This document shows positions 39,547 to 47,169 of a stretch of 64,000 nt of DNA, one piece after another. The DNA is from CALMEH01 sp964548225 (lineage in GTDB: Bacteria; Acidobacteriota; Blastocatellia; Pyrinomonadales; Pyrinomonadaceae), in NCBI GenBank assembly GCA_964548225.1, contig CAZJQP010000017.1:6558-70557 (forward strand). The letters are read 5' to 3'. Both the position numbers and the translations under genes were made by a program. Numbering within the stretch: the stretch's first letter is position 1; every line of letters begins with the position of its first letter. The notes under the pieces are model-generated. The model searched no databases and had not been told where the DNA came from. It worked only from the letters and a program-made list of their open reading frames with translations.

Positions 39547-40443
39547 ATGCACATTGAAACATTAAAAGTTTTTTGCGATTTGGTGGAAATGGAGAGTTTT
39601 TCGCTTGCGGCGGAACGCAATTTTATTACGCAATCGGCAGTCAGCCAGCAGATTCGCACGCTTGAAGACCGATTTAACCGACGGCTTTTGGAAAGAGTTC
39701 GCGGACGGCGCGAAGTTAAATTAACTCCGGCGGGCGAGGTTTTTTATCGTGAAGCGAAAAATGTTTTGGAGTGTTTCGATCATTTGAATGAAAGTATGCG
39801 CGGATTGGTCGGCAAAATCGGCGGAACTGTAAAGGTTGCAACGGTTTATAGCATCGGCTTACACGAATTGCCGCCGAAAGTGCGCGAATTTATGTCGAAA
39901 TTTCCTTCCGCGAAAATTGATTTGGAATATTCGCGCACCACGAGGGTCGTGCGTGATGTTTTGGAAGGCGTTGTCGAACTCGGCATCGTCGCGTTTCCCG
40001 AACCGCGCAAAGGTTTGACAATTGTGCCGATGATGTCTGACCGTCTGGTTTTAATTTGTTCGCCCGAACACGAATTTGCCGGACGCGAAGAAGTTAAAGC
40101 AAAAGAACTGAAAGGGCGCGATTTTGTGCTTTTCGAGCGCGATATTCCGACGCGCAAAGCAACCGATAAAATATTAAAAACAAAAGGCGTAGAAGTTCGC
40201 AAAGTCGCCGAATTCGACAATATCGAAACAATTAAACGCGCCGTTGAAGTCGGTTTCGGTTTGGCAATCGTGCCGCACCCAAGCGTTGAAGACGAAGAAA
40301 AAAACGGACAGCTTGCAGTCGTTAATCTTGCCGAAGACGAATGGATTCGTCCCGTCGGCGTAGTTTATCGAAGCGACCGAAATCTTTCGCTTGCCGCCAA
40401 AAAATTTGTTCAATTACTTGAAGATAATGCGCCGGATGTTTAA
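39547..40443 (+). CDS. LysR family transcriptional regulator
   Basis: The 298 residues have a winged helix-turn-helix at 1-62 (METLKVF-type start HIETLKVFCDLVEMESFSLA, SAVSQQIRTLEDRFNRRL) followed by the two-lobed effector domain (about 90-295; KVATVYSIGLHELPPKVREF, VELGIVAFPEPRKG, LVLICSPEHEFAGREEV, RAVEVGFGLAIVPHPS). It is divergent from the sdh operon across 263 bp, so it might control that operon, but the effector cannot be told. LysR regulators typically bind a T-N11-A site in such spacers. Confidence 0.92.
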   Translation: MHIETLKVFCDLVEMESFSLAAERNFITQSAVSQQIRTLEDRFNRRLLERVRGRREVKLTPAGEVFYREAKNVLECFDHLNESMRGLVGKIGGTVKVATVYSIGLHELPPKVREFMSKFPSAKIDLEYSRTTRVVRDVLEGVVELGIVAFPEPRKGLTIVPMMSDRLVLICSPEHEFAGREEVKAKELKGRDFVLFERDIPTRKATDKILKTKGVEVRKVAEFDNIETIKRAVEVGFGLAIVPHPSVEDEEKNGQLAVVNLAEDEWIRPVGVVYRSDRNLSLAAKKFVQLLEDNAPDV

Positions 40444-40490
40444 GACGATGAGACGAAGAAAACCAACGGATTTTCCCGTCGTCTCATCGT
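40444..40490. terminator. Bidirectional hairpin between LysR and the M15-like gene
   Basis: ACGATGAGACG at 40444-40454 pairs with CGTCTCATCGT at 40480-40490, with a long AAC-rich loop. It lies between convergent stops and may end both transcripts. Confidence 0.6.
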
Positions 40491-40497
40491 TTCAATG

Positions 40498-40983
40498 TTA
40501 ATCTTTTTTCTGCGCGACGCAAAAATGGAGATGCGTTTTATGTTGCTGAATTAAATTTTTGTTGCGCTCGCCGCCGATTTGGATATAACCGCCTTTGTAT
40601 GGCTGAAAACATCCGAGCGGACCGAAATTTTCGACGACATTCGGCTCAACGCTTGCGGCAACTTGCAAAGCATCGCAAATTGTCTGAACTTCCGTGTCAA
40701 CCGGATAATTTGTGGTAATTCCTTTGTTGTTTATTTTTGAAATATCAACGGCTCTGCCTGCCCGATGCGCTCCGCCTTCTTTGTGAACGGCACACGCCTC
40801 GCTCGTCGAAGAAACGTAGATACTACTCAAAGTATAAAGTAAATTCCCTTCCGAATCAGTAATTTGCGGCTTTATGATATGTCGCATTGCTTCTAACAAT
40901 TCTTCAACAATATCTGCATTGCTCGTCGCCGAATAAGTTACAATCACGCCGTTTATATCCGTTCCCAATTTTGTCATTCCCAT
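40498..40983 (-). CDS. M15/hedgehog-fold peptidase-like protein
   Basis: The 161 residues contain the zinc-site pattern of the D-Ala-D-Ala peptidase (M15) fold: EGGAHRAGRAVDISKIN gives HxxGxAxDI, and KTHLHFCVAQKKD gives the terminal HLHF. Both ligands and the Asp are in place, so zinc binding and peptide or amidase activity on cell wall are likely, though endolysin-type roles or inactive relatives are possible. There is no signal peptide. A Cys-rich variable part (SSTSEACAVHKEGG) precedes the His motif. It ends opposite the LysR gene, sharing a terminator-like hairpin. Confidence 0.75.
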   Translation of the reverse strand: MGMTKLGTDINGVIVTYSATSNADIVEELLEAMRHIIKPQITDSEGNLLYTLSSIYVSSTSEACAVHKEGGAHRAGRAVDISKINNKGITTNYPVDTEVQTICDALQVAASVEPNVVENFGPLGCFQPYKGGYIQIGGERNKNLIQQHKTHLHFCVAQKKD

Positions 40984-41201
40984 ACTTTTTTTCGCTCCTT
41001 TTCAAATAAAAATTCTGACTTTGGACGCGAGGCAAGCAATCTTTTTGCAAAAATGAGATTTTTACACAAATAATTTCTGCTTAAAATTTTAGTTTTTTTT
41101 ACATAATTTCTCAAAAAAAACTCTTAACAGTCCGGCGTTTTGATGTTAGACTGATAGCACTTCATTTATCAATTTTCGGTTTTCAAAGAGGAGATTTTAA
41201 G

Positions 41202-44200
41202 ATGCGTCATCCGAACGGTGTTCAGAAGTTCACATTGCTGATTTTGGTTTCGATTGCTTTGTTTGCAATTTTGGTTTCAATGAGTTCGCCTCCAAAAACC
41301 GAATCGGCAAAACGCGAAACGGAGAGCGAAACTTTGCCGAATTATGACATTCGCACCGACAAAGACGCGAAACAAAGGATTGCAGAATTTCGCCTTCAAG
41401 CTGGCAAAAACGATTCGGCAATCGAAACGGACAGAAACCGTGCAACGCTTGCCGAAGAAGTTTTGCGCTCGACAATTTCTAATTTGAAGATTGAATATAA
41501 CGAAGACTTACGGATTCCTGAAGTCATCTCGCCCGATTTTATGCGCGGCACAAATTTTCTCACCGTGCCGAGCGATAAAAAACGCGCCGAGATTTTGCGC
41601 GAATTTATCAATCAAAACCGCGAACTCATCGGCGTAAATCCCGCCGAACTTGAAAAAACCGCCGACTACACGAATCCTGACGGTATTTTGTCTTTTGTGC
41701 AATTTGAGCAGAAAATCAATTCAATTCCAGTCTTTCGTGGCGAAATAAAAGCCGGATTTACAAAGAAAAACGAATTGATTCGCGTCATCAACAATCTCGC
41801 GCCGAATCTCGATTTGAACACGATTTCAAAAGATTTCGCCTCTGCCGAACAAGCAGTTTCAAACGCCGCAAGGCATCTCGATTTGCAAACCAATGACCTA
41901 AAAAAAATCAAAAGCGAATCGAACGATTTGAAAATCACGTTTGAGCGCGGACAATTTGACGATAAAACGACGGCTGAGAAAATCTATTTTCCGCTTGATT
42001 ATGGCGTAGCGCGTCCGGCGTGGCGCGTTTTGATTTGGACAAAATCGGGCGCGTTTTATTTGATTGTTGACGCGCAAACAGGAACGCTCCTTTGGCGCAA
42101 AAATATCACTTCTCATCAAACGCAAACCGCCACTTATAACGTCTATGGCAATACGACGAGTTTGATGAAAACTGCTGATAGCGCATCGCCGTTCACACCC
42201 GGTTGTCTGACTCCGATTGGCTGCATTCAACCGTTGCTTGCCGCTCGCCAAACTTTTACATTCATCGGCAACGAACCGCCGTATCAATTTAACCAACTCG
42301 GCTGGATTCCCGACGGCGAAAACCGCACCATCGGCAACAACGCCGAAGCCGGAATTGACCGAATGAATCCGAACGGAATTGACGATAACGGTTGGGCTTT
42401 CGGAAGTCCGAACCGCAATTTTGTTTATTCATACAATCCCGCGCCCGGAAATCCTGCGCCGGGCGAAGAACCGCTCCCAACAACACAAACTTATCCGCCT
42501 TCCGCGTTTCAGCAAGGCTCGATTACAAATGCTTTTTATGCCGTAAATCGCTGGCACGACGAACTTTATCTGCTTGGTTTTACGGAACAAGCGCGAAATT
42601 TTCAGAACAACAATTTTGGTCTCGGCGGTTTGGGCGGCGATTCCATTTCGGTTGAAGTTCAAGACGGAAGCGGCACGAGCGGCGCGAATTTTTCGACGAC
42701 GGCGGACGGAAATCGTTCGCGTCTGCAACTTTTTATCTGGGCATTTCCCACGCCCGACCGCGACGGCGCACTCGATAATCAGGTCATCGCACACGAAGTT
42801 ACGCACGGACTTTCCAGCCGTTTGCACGGCAACGGAAGCGGTCTCGGCAATCAAGGCGGAATGATGGGCGAAGGTTGGTCTGATTTTTACGCGCTTGCAC
42901 TTTTGAGCGAACCAACCGACAATCCGCTCGGAATTTATCCCGTCGGAGGATATTCGACTTATCAGCTAACACCAACTTTTGAGTCAAATCATTATCACGG
43001 CATTCGGCGTTTTCCCTACGCGAGAAGGTCGGTCGTCGGCGCAAACGGTTTGCCGCATAATCCTTTGACTTTCGGAAATATAAATACCAACTGCGATGTT
43101 TTTATCGGCACAACGACGACCAATCCGAACAGCGCATTTCCGCGAAATCCGGTGATTGCAACTTCGGGAAATTGTTCGCAAGTTCACAACGGCGGCGAGA
43201 TTTGGGCATCGGCTTTGTGGGAAATGCGCGGCGAATTAATAAACCGCCACGGCGCAACTGAAGGCAACCGACGCGCTTTGCAATACACGACCGACGGAAT
43301 GAAGCTCGCGCCGCTCAATCCGACAATGTTGCAAGAACGCGATGCAATTATCGCCGCCGCCGCCATTTCCGATGCCGGAAACAGATGTGATGTCATTCGC
43401 GGTTTCGCCATTCGCGGAATGGGTTTTTCAGCTTCGGTTACATCGGCAACCAGCGTAACCGAAGCGTTTAATTTACCTCTGCAATGTCAGGCTAAAAACC
43501 GCGCCGATTTTGACGGCGACGGCAAATCGGATGTTTCCGTCTATCGTCCGTCGGAAGGAAATTGGTATCTTAATCGTTCAACGGCAGGTTTCGGCGTAGT
43601 TCGCTGGGGAAATTCAACCGACAAAATCGTTCCCGGCGATTACGACGGCGACGGGCGCACGGATTTTGCAATTTTCCGACGCTTTGAAGACAGCACTTGG
43701 TATATTTTGAATAGCTCAAACAACACCGTCCGCGCCGAACTCTGGGGCGCAACCAATATGGAGCAACAGCTTTTGCTCAACGATACGCCCGTTCCGGCTG
43801 ATTACGACGGCGACGGCAAAACCGATTTGGCAGTTTGGCGACTTACCGATTTTTTGAGCGAACCGGCGAGATTTGTTATCAAGCGAAGTTCAACCAATTC
43901 AGGATTTGCAACACAATGGGGCAGTCACGGCGACCGTCCTGCTCCGGCGGATTACGACGGTGACGGTAAAACCGATTTGGCAATCTATCGCGGTGGAACT
44001 TGGTGGATTTTTAACAGCGCAAACAACTCCGTCCGCACCGAACAATTCGGTTTGAGCCAAGACAAACTCGTTCCGGCAGACTACGACGGCGACGGCAAAG
44101 ACGATTTGGCGGTTTTCCGTCCGACGAATGGCGTTTGGTATATCAAAGAGGTCGCAACCGTCCAATTCGGCACATCATTCGACGTTCCCGTTCCCGCAAA

Positions 44201-44339
44201 CTATGACGGCGACGGACGCATAGACATCGCCGTTTATCGCAACGGAACTTGGTGGATAAACAGTTCAACGGCAGGTTTGCAAGTCGTCCAATTCGGTTTG
44301 AGCAATGACATTCCGATTCCGAGCGGTTATTTGCCTTAA
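41202..44339 (+). CDS. Secreted M36 fungalysin-type metallopeptidase with FG-GAP/VCBS repeats
   Basis: The 1045 residues open with a signal or anchor (about 8-30, FTLLILVSIALFAILVSM), then an FTP-like propeptide (about 90-290, RVINNLAPNLDLN, YFPLDYGVARPAWRVLIW). The M36 domain carries HEVTHGLSSRLHGNGSG with HExxH, then MMGEGWSDFYALAL with the third zinc-ligand Glu. From about residue 765 come FG-GAP/VCBS-type units with D-x-D-x-D calcium loops (FDGDGKSDVSVYRP, YDGDGRTDFAIF, YDGDGKTDLAIYR), six or seven blades of a propeller. It should be an exported protease for protein foraging. AGGAG stands seven bases before ATG. Confidence 0.92.
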   Translation: MRHPNGVQKFTLLILVSIALFAILVSMSSPPKTESAKRETESETLPNYDIRTDKDAKQRIAEFRLQAGKNDSAIETDRNRATLAEEVLRSTISNLKIEYNEDLRIPEVISPDFMRGTNFLTVPSDKKRAEILREFINQNRELIGVNPAELEKTADYTNPDGILSFVQFEQKINSIPVFRGEIKAGFTKKNELIRVINNLAPNLDLNTISKDFASAEQAVSNAARHLDLQTNDLKKIKSESNDLKITFERGQFDDKTTAEKIYFPLDYGVARPAWRVLIWTKSGAFYLIVDAQTGTLLWRKNITSHQTQTATYNVYGNTTSLMKTADSASPFTPGCLTPIGCIQPLLAARQTFTFIGNEPPYQFNQLGWIPDGENRTIGNNAEAGIDRMNPNGIDDNGWAFGSPNRNFVYSYNPAPGNPAPGEEPLPTTQTYPPSAFQQGSITNAFYAVNRWHDELYLLGFTEQARNFQNNNFGLGGLGGDSISVEVQDGSGTSGANFSTTADGNRSRLQLFIWAFPTPDRDGALDNQVIAHEVTHGLSSRLHGNGSGLGNQGGMMGEGWSDFYALALLSEPTDNPLGIYPVGGYSTYQLTPTFESNHYHGIRRFPYARRSVVGANGLPHNPLTFGNINTNCDVFIGTTTTNPNSAFPRNPVIATSGNCSQVHNGGEIWASALWEMRGELINRHGATEGNRRALQYTTDGMKLAPLNPTMLQERDAIIAAAAISDAGNRCDVIRGFAIRGMGFSASVTSATSVTEAFNLPLQCQAKNRADFDGDGKSDVSVYRPSEGNWYLNRSTAGFGVVRWGNSTDKIVPGDYDGDGRTDFAIFRRFEDSTWYILNSSNNTVRAELWGATNMEQQLLLNDTPVPADYDGDGKTDLAVWRLTDFLSEPARFVIKRSSTNSGFATQWGSHGDRPAPADYDGDGKTDLAIYRGGTWWIFNSANNSVRTEQFGLSQDKLVPADYDGDGKDDLAVFRPTNGVWYIKEVATVQFGTSFDVPVPANYDGDGRIDIAVYRNGTWWINSSTAGLQVVQFGLSNDIPIPSGYLP

Positions 44340-44343
44340 AAGT

Positions 44344-44539
44344 ATGAAGAAGGAATATGATTTTTCAAAAGGCGTGCGCGGTAAATTTTACAATGCCAAC
44401 GCTGAATTTAATCTGCCGATTTATCTCGAACCCGCGCACCGCCGAATTTGTGCGAAAACTCGCGGCTGAGAAAAGTCTCGACCAAAGCCAAATCGTCAAT
44501 CTGTTTTTGAAGAAGGATAAAGAGATTATTGAGATTTGA
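44344..44539 (+). pseudogene. Frameshifted small antitoxin-like gene
   Basis: From ATG 44344 the frame reads MKKEYDFSKGVRGKFYNANA then EFNLPIYLEP, the standard opening of a small CopG-like antitoxin family, before meeting a stop at about 44470. The expected remainder (AEFVRKLAAEKSLDQSQIVN, LFLKKDKEIIEI) continues in the next frame to 44539. One base gained, or two lost, near 44432-44445 (GCGCACCGCC) explains this. No toxin gene is adjacent. It may be a real pseudogene or a sequencing error. Confidence 0.8.
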
Positions 44540-44580
44540 TGCAAGCTAAATTTTTTGTTGCAATGTCTGAAATTTGAGGT

Positions 44581-44709
44581 ATAATCATTCTGCATATAAG
44601 GTTGTTATGAAGAATCGTTCCGCATAATACACGAAAAACGAGTGTTATGCAGAATCATTCTGCATAACATACAAATTTTGGTAGTTATGCGGAATGATTC
44701 CGCATAATC
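44581..44709. repeat. Palindromic repeats TTATGCxGAATxATTCxGCATAA
   Basis: Four spaced units, the clearest GTTATGCAGAATCATTCTGC (44644) and GTTATGCGGAATGATTCC (44694), and degenerate copies near 44583 and 44605. Each is a nearly perfect inverted repeat and differs by compensating base changes, pointing to selected structure or protein binding. They lie between the broken antitoxin and the 160-residue gene. Confidence 0.75.
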
Positions 44710-44752
44710 AGTAGTTCGGCGGTTTCCTCTGACACCCAAAGTCATCTAAATA

Positions 44753-45235
44753 ATGGCAATTCCAGATAAAGTTTTGAATATCTTGCGAAGCGGCAAATCT
44801 GTAGCGGCAGAAGTAACTGCAACACGCCCAGAATTTCGCGCTTTTGTGATGGTCATTCCGCAAGTTCCAAATCCACACGAAAATCCAGACGCTTGGATTC
44901 ATTGGGGACATCGCCCTGAACCAAACGAAGGCGGCGTAATTAGACTTAAAGATATATCTCTTATCAGCGGTTTTGAGATTCGCTTTCTGGAACATCACGC
45001 CAAATATACAGATAAAGATTGGGGTTGGGATTATGATTATGTTTTGGATGACTCGACTACCAGAATTAAACGGGTTTTTGTTTCGCAGGAGAATGAGATT
45101 GAACCGGCGGTTTCGGTTTGGTTTATATCTTTATCGCAACTTCAAGAACCTGATAACTTTGACAGCAGTTTGGTAAACAGTCCGATTGACGGTTACTTGA
45201 ATCGTCCCGAAGAAAGAAAGCATCTCTGGTTATAA
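44753..45235 (+). CDS. Protein of unknown function
   Basis: The 160 residues have no family I recognise. Composition and pattern are those of a soluble cytoplasmic protein: a helical start (AIPDKVLNILRSGKSVAAEV), an aromatic-rich middle (DAWIHWGHRPEPNEGG, DKDWGWDYDYVLDD), then strands (RVFVSQENEIEPAVSVWFIS) and a Pro/Arg-rich end (GYLNRPEERKHLWL). It follows the palindromic repeats by 44 bp, with no clear ribosome-binding site. The codon pattern is like its neighbours, which is the main reason to accept it as a gene. Confidence 0.6.
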   Translation: MAIPDKVLNILRSGKSVAAEVTATRPEFRAFVMVIPQVPNPHENPDAWIHWGHRPEPNEGGVIRLKDISLISGFEIRFLEHHAKYTDKDWGWDYDYVLDDSTTRIKRVFVSQENEIEPAVSVWFISLSQLQEPDNFDSSLVNSPIDGYLNRPEERKHLWL

Positions 45236-45323
45236 CGCACCGCCGAACAAATCAATGGACGGGAGCGGCTCAAGCGACCTTCTTATCAAACAGGTCTGTT
45301 TTGCCGCCCCGTCATCTCAATCG

Positions 45324-46583
45324 TTAATCCAAACTCACAAGCGTCAAACTCGAAGTCGGGCTTATTCCGTTGAGCGCTTCTTTTAACATCGGGACGAGAC
45401 ATTCGGATTCAATATAATCTCTGCCTAGAAGTCGGCGAAAGCGTTTGTCTTTGGTTTCGCTGGTTAATTCTTTGAGCATTCCTTTGAAAAATGCTGTAAC
45501 GAGTTCGGGCGCGAATTGTTTGCCGGAATTGCGTTGTAAATCTTCGACGATTTCGTTTGCCGGACGGCGGCGTTTATATGGTCGGTCGGTTGTCATTGCG
45601 TCGAACGAATCGGCTAAATTCACTATTTTGGCGATATACGGAATTTCTCTGTCCTGCAAACCGTCGGGATAACCGCGTCCGTCCAATCTTTCGTGATGAT
45701 ATTTTGCCGCAAGCGGAACATCGGTGTATGGATGATGTATGGGCAATAAAATCTCGTAGCCGACCGCCGGATGTTTGTTTAATTCGGCGGATTCTTTGGC
45801 GTTGATGCGATACGGCGCGTTGATGATGTTGCGCTCGACCGTCAATTTTCCGACATCGTGCAAATATCCGGCGACCGCGACCCCTTCGATTTCGTTTGCG
45901 TCGTAACCTAATTCTTGCGCGATGATTTCCGAATATTTTCCGACTCTTACCGAATGACCTTCGGTGTATTTATCTTTGCAGTCAATCGCCGTCGCAAACG
46001 CTTTCACCGTGTCAGCGTATGTCATTTTCAAATCGTCGTAAAGCCTTCGATTTTCTTCGGCGCGGCGTTCCAATTCCGCCATTAAATTGCGTTGCGAAAT
46101 GCCGACTCCGATGTGTCGCGCCATCGCGCAGATAATTTCTTTGTCATAAGAAGTATAGTCTTCGCCGTTCGCCTTTTCGCCTAAAAGAATCACGCCGACA
46201 ATTTCATCACGAATAATCAGCGGCACGAGCAATTCGATTTTTTTTCTATCAAAACTTCGGTCATAAACCTGAAAAAACGGCAAAACTTTCGCCTGTTCGA
46301 CCTCAATCGGATAAAGCCCGTTGACTAAAAATTGGCGTTCATCTTCATAACAAAGATTCATACTCAAAGGAAAATCTTCGCCCATATTTCGCACGACGAG
46401 CATATTCAACTCGTGTCCGTAACGCGCAAACCGCGCCACACCGCCGCGCATAATCGCCAAACTTCCAAGCAATAAATGAAGCGATGTCCGCATCATATCT
46501 TGAAAATTTTGCTTCTGCGAAACTTCACTGCCGAGTTCCGCCAACGCGCCGAAAGTGTGGATTAGTTTTTGTTGATTTTCCAT
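45324..46583 (-). CDS. GAF-HD-GYP cyclic-di-GMP phosphodiesterase-like protein
   Basis: The 419 residues start at ATG 46583 (MENQQKLIHTFGALAEL). A GAF-like sensor (about 20-180; LLLGSLAIMRGGVARFAR, LVPLIIRDEIVGVILLGEKA) precedes an HD-GYP domain (about 190-385) with AGYLHDVGKLTVERNI, HPAVGYEILLPIHH, and HHERLDGRGYPDGLQ, so all HD and GYP residues are present. The expected activity is hydrolysis of c-di-GMP. A longer reading from 46646 adds 21 residues translated from a dispersed repeat, which I reject. STAS protein lies just upstream on the same strand. Confidence 0.9.
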   Translation of the reverse strand: MENQQKLIHTFGALAELGSEVSQKQNFQDMMRTSLHLLLGSLAIMRGGVARFARYGHELNMLVVRNMGEDFPLSMNLCYEDERQFLVNGLYPIEVEQAKVLPFFQVYDRSFDRKKIELLVPLIIRDEIVGVILLGEKANGEDYTSYDKEIICAMARHIGVGISQRNLMAELERRAEENRRLYDDLKMTYADTVKAFATAIDCKDKYTEGHSVRVGKYSEIIAQELGYDANEIEGVAVAGYLHDVGKLTVERNIINAPYRINAKESAELNKHPAVGYEILLPIHHPYTDVPLAAKYHHERLDGRGYPDGLQDREIPYIAKIVNLADSFDAMTTDRPYKRRRPANEIVEDLQRNSGKQFAPELVTAFFKGMLKELTSETKDKRFRRLLGRDYIESECLVPMLKEALNGISPTSSLTLVSLD

Positions 46584-46590
46584 TTTTATT

Positions 46591-46677
46591 GGTTTAGCGA
46601 GTTCGGCGAGTTTAGCGAGTTGACCGAGTTGGTTTTTATAACTCACTAAACTTAGTCAAATCGCTAAACTCGCCGAA
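46591..46677. repeat. Inverted repeat of GCGAGTTTAGCGA words
   Basis: GTTCGGCGAGTTTAGCGAG and its complement (TCGCTAAACTCGCCGAAC, ending 46677) form a hairpin filling the spacer between STAS and HD-GYP genes. Confidence 0.85.
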
Positions 46678-46980
46678 CTAATTCAAAGTAACGTGATTCG
46701 TCAATCCGAGCATCTCGAAAAGCTCAATCGTTTCGTCTTTCACATCCGAAAAAACGACCTTTGCGCCCGCGTCCGAAGCGTTGTCAATTACACCGAGCAA
46801 AATCGAAACCCCGATGCTGTTGACGATTTCGGTTTCGGAAAAATTGACGACCAAAGTTTTCGCACCGGCTTCCAATTTTTTTTTGCATTCGCGTTCGATT
46901 TTCTCGCCGCTCAATTTGTTTATGTAATCATCTGCATAAACAACTGCCGTTTCTCCTGAAATGTTTGTTGTTGTATTCAC
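46678..46980 (-). CDS. STAS-domain anti-anti-sigma factor-like protein
   Basis: The 100 residues form one STAS domain of SpoIIAA/RsbV type: VNFSETEIVNSIGVSILLGVI contains the Ser of the NSIG phosphorylation site, followed by AGAKVVFSDVKDETIELFEMLGL. Such proteins bind kinase/anti-sigma partners of the RsbW family and are controlled by phosphorylation of that Ser. A protein with an RsbW-like C-terminus is encoded 2.4 kb away (49399-51594), a possible partner. It precedes the HD-GYP gene by a hairpin-filled 94-bp spacer. Confidence 0.88.
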   Translation of the reverse strand: MNTTTNISGETAVVYADDYINKLSGEKIERECKKKLEAGAKTLVVNFSETEIVNSIGVSILLGVIDNASDAGAKVVFSDVKDETIELFEMLGLTNHVTLN

Positions 46981-47169
46981 GATTTGTTTTCTACCTTTTT
47001 TTAGGAAAGATTTGGGACTCGAAACTTAAAGTAAAACTTTAAGCCGAAAAAGTCAAATATTTTTCCCTCATTAACAGTTTTTCCGAGAATTTTGGAATAT
47101 TTTAGCGCGAATTTGTAATTACAAAAACAATGCTTTTTCAAAACGGCGAGTTTTACAAAAATCAGAATT

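Noticed and set aside
46584..46646. Longer N-terminus of the HD-GYP protein (MSYKNQLGQLAKLAEL)
   Set aside because: These residues are translated from the GCGAGTTTAGCGA dispersed repeat, and ATG 46583 gives a normal family start.
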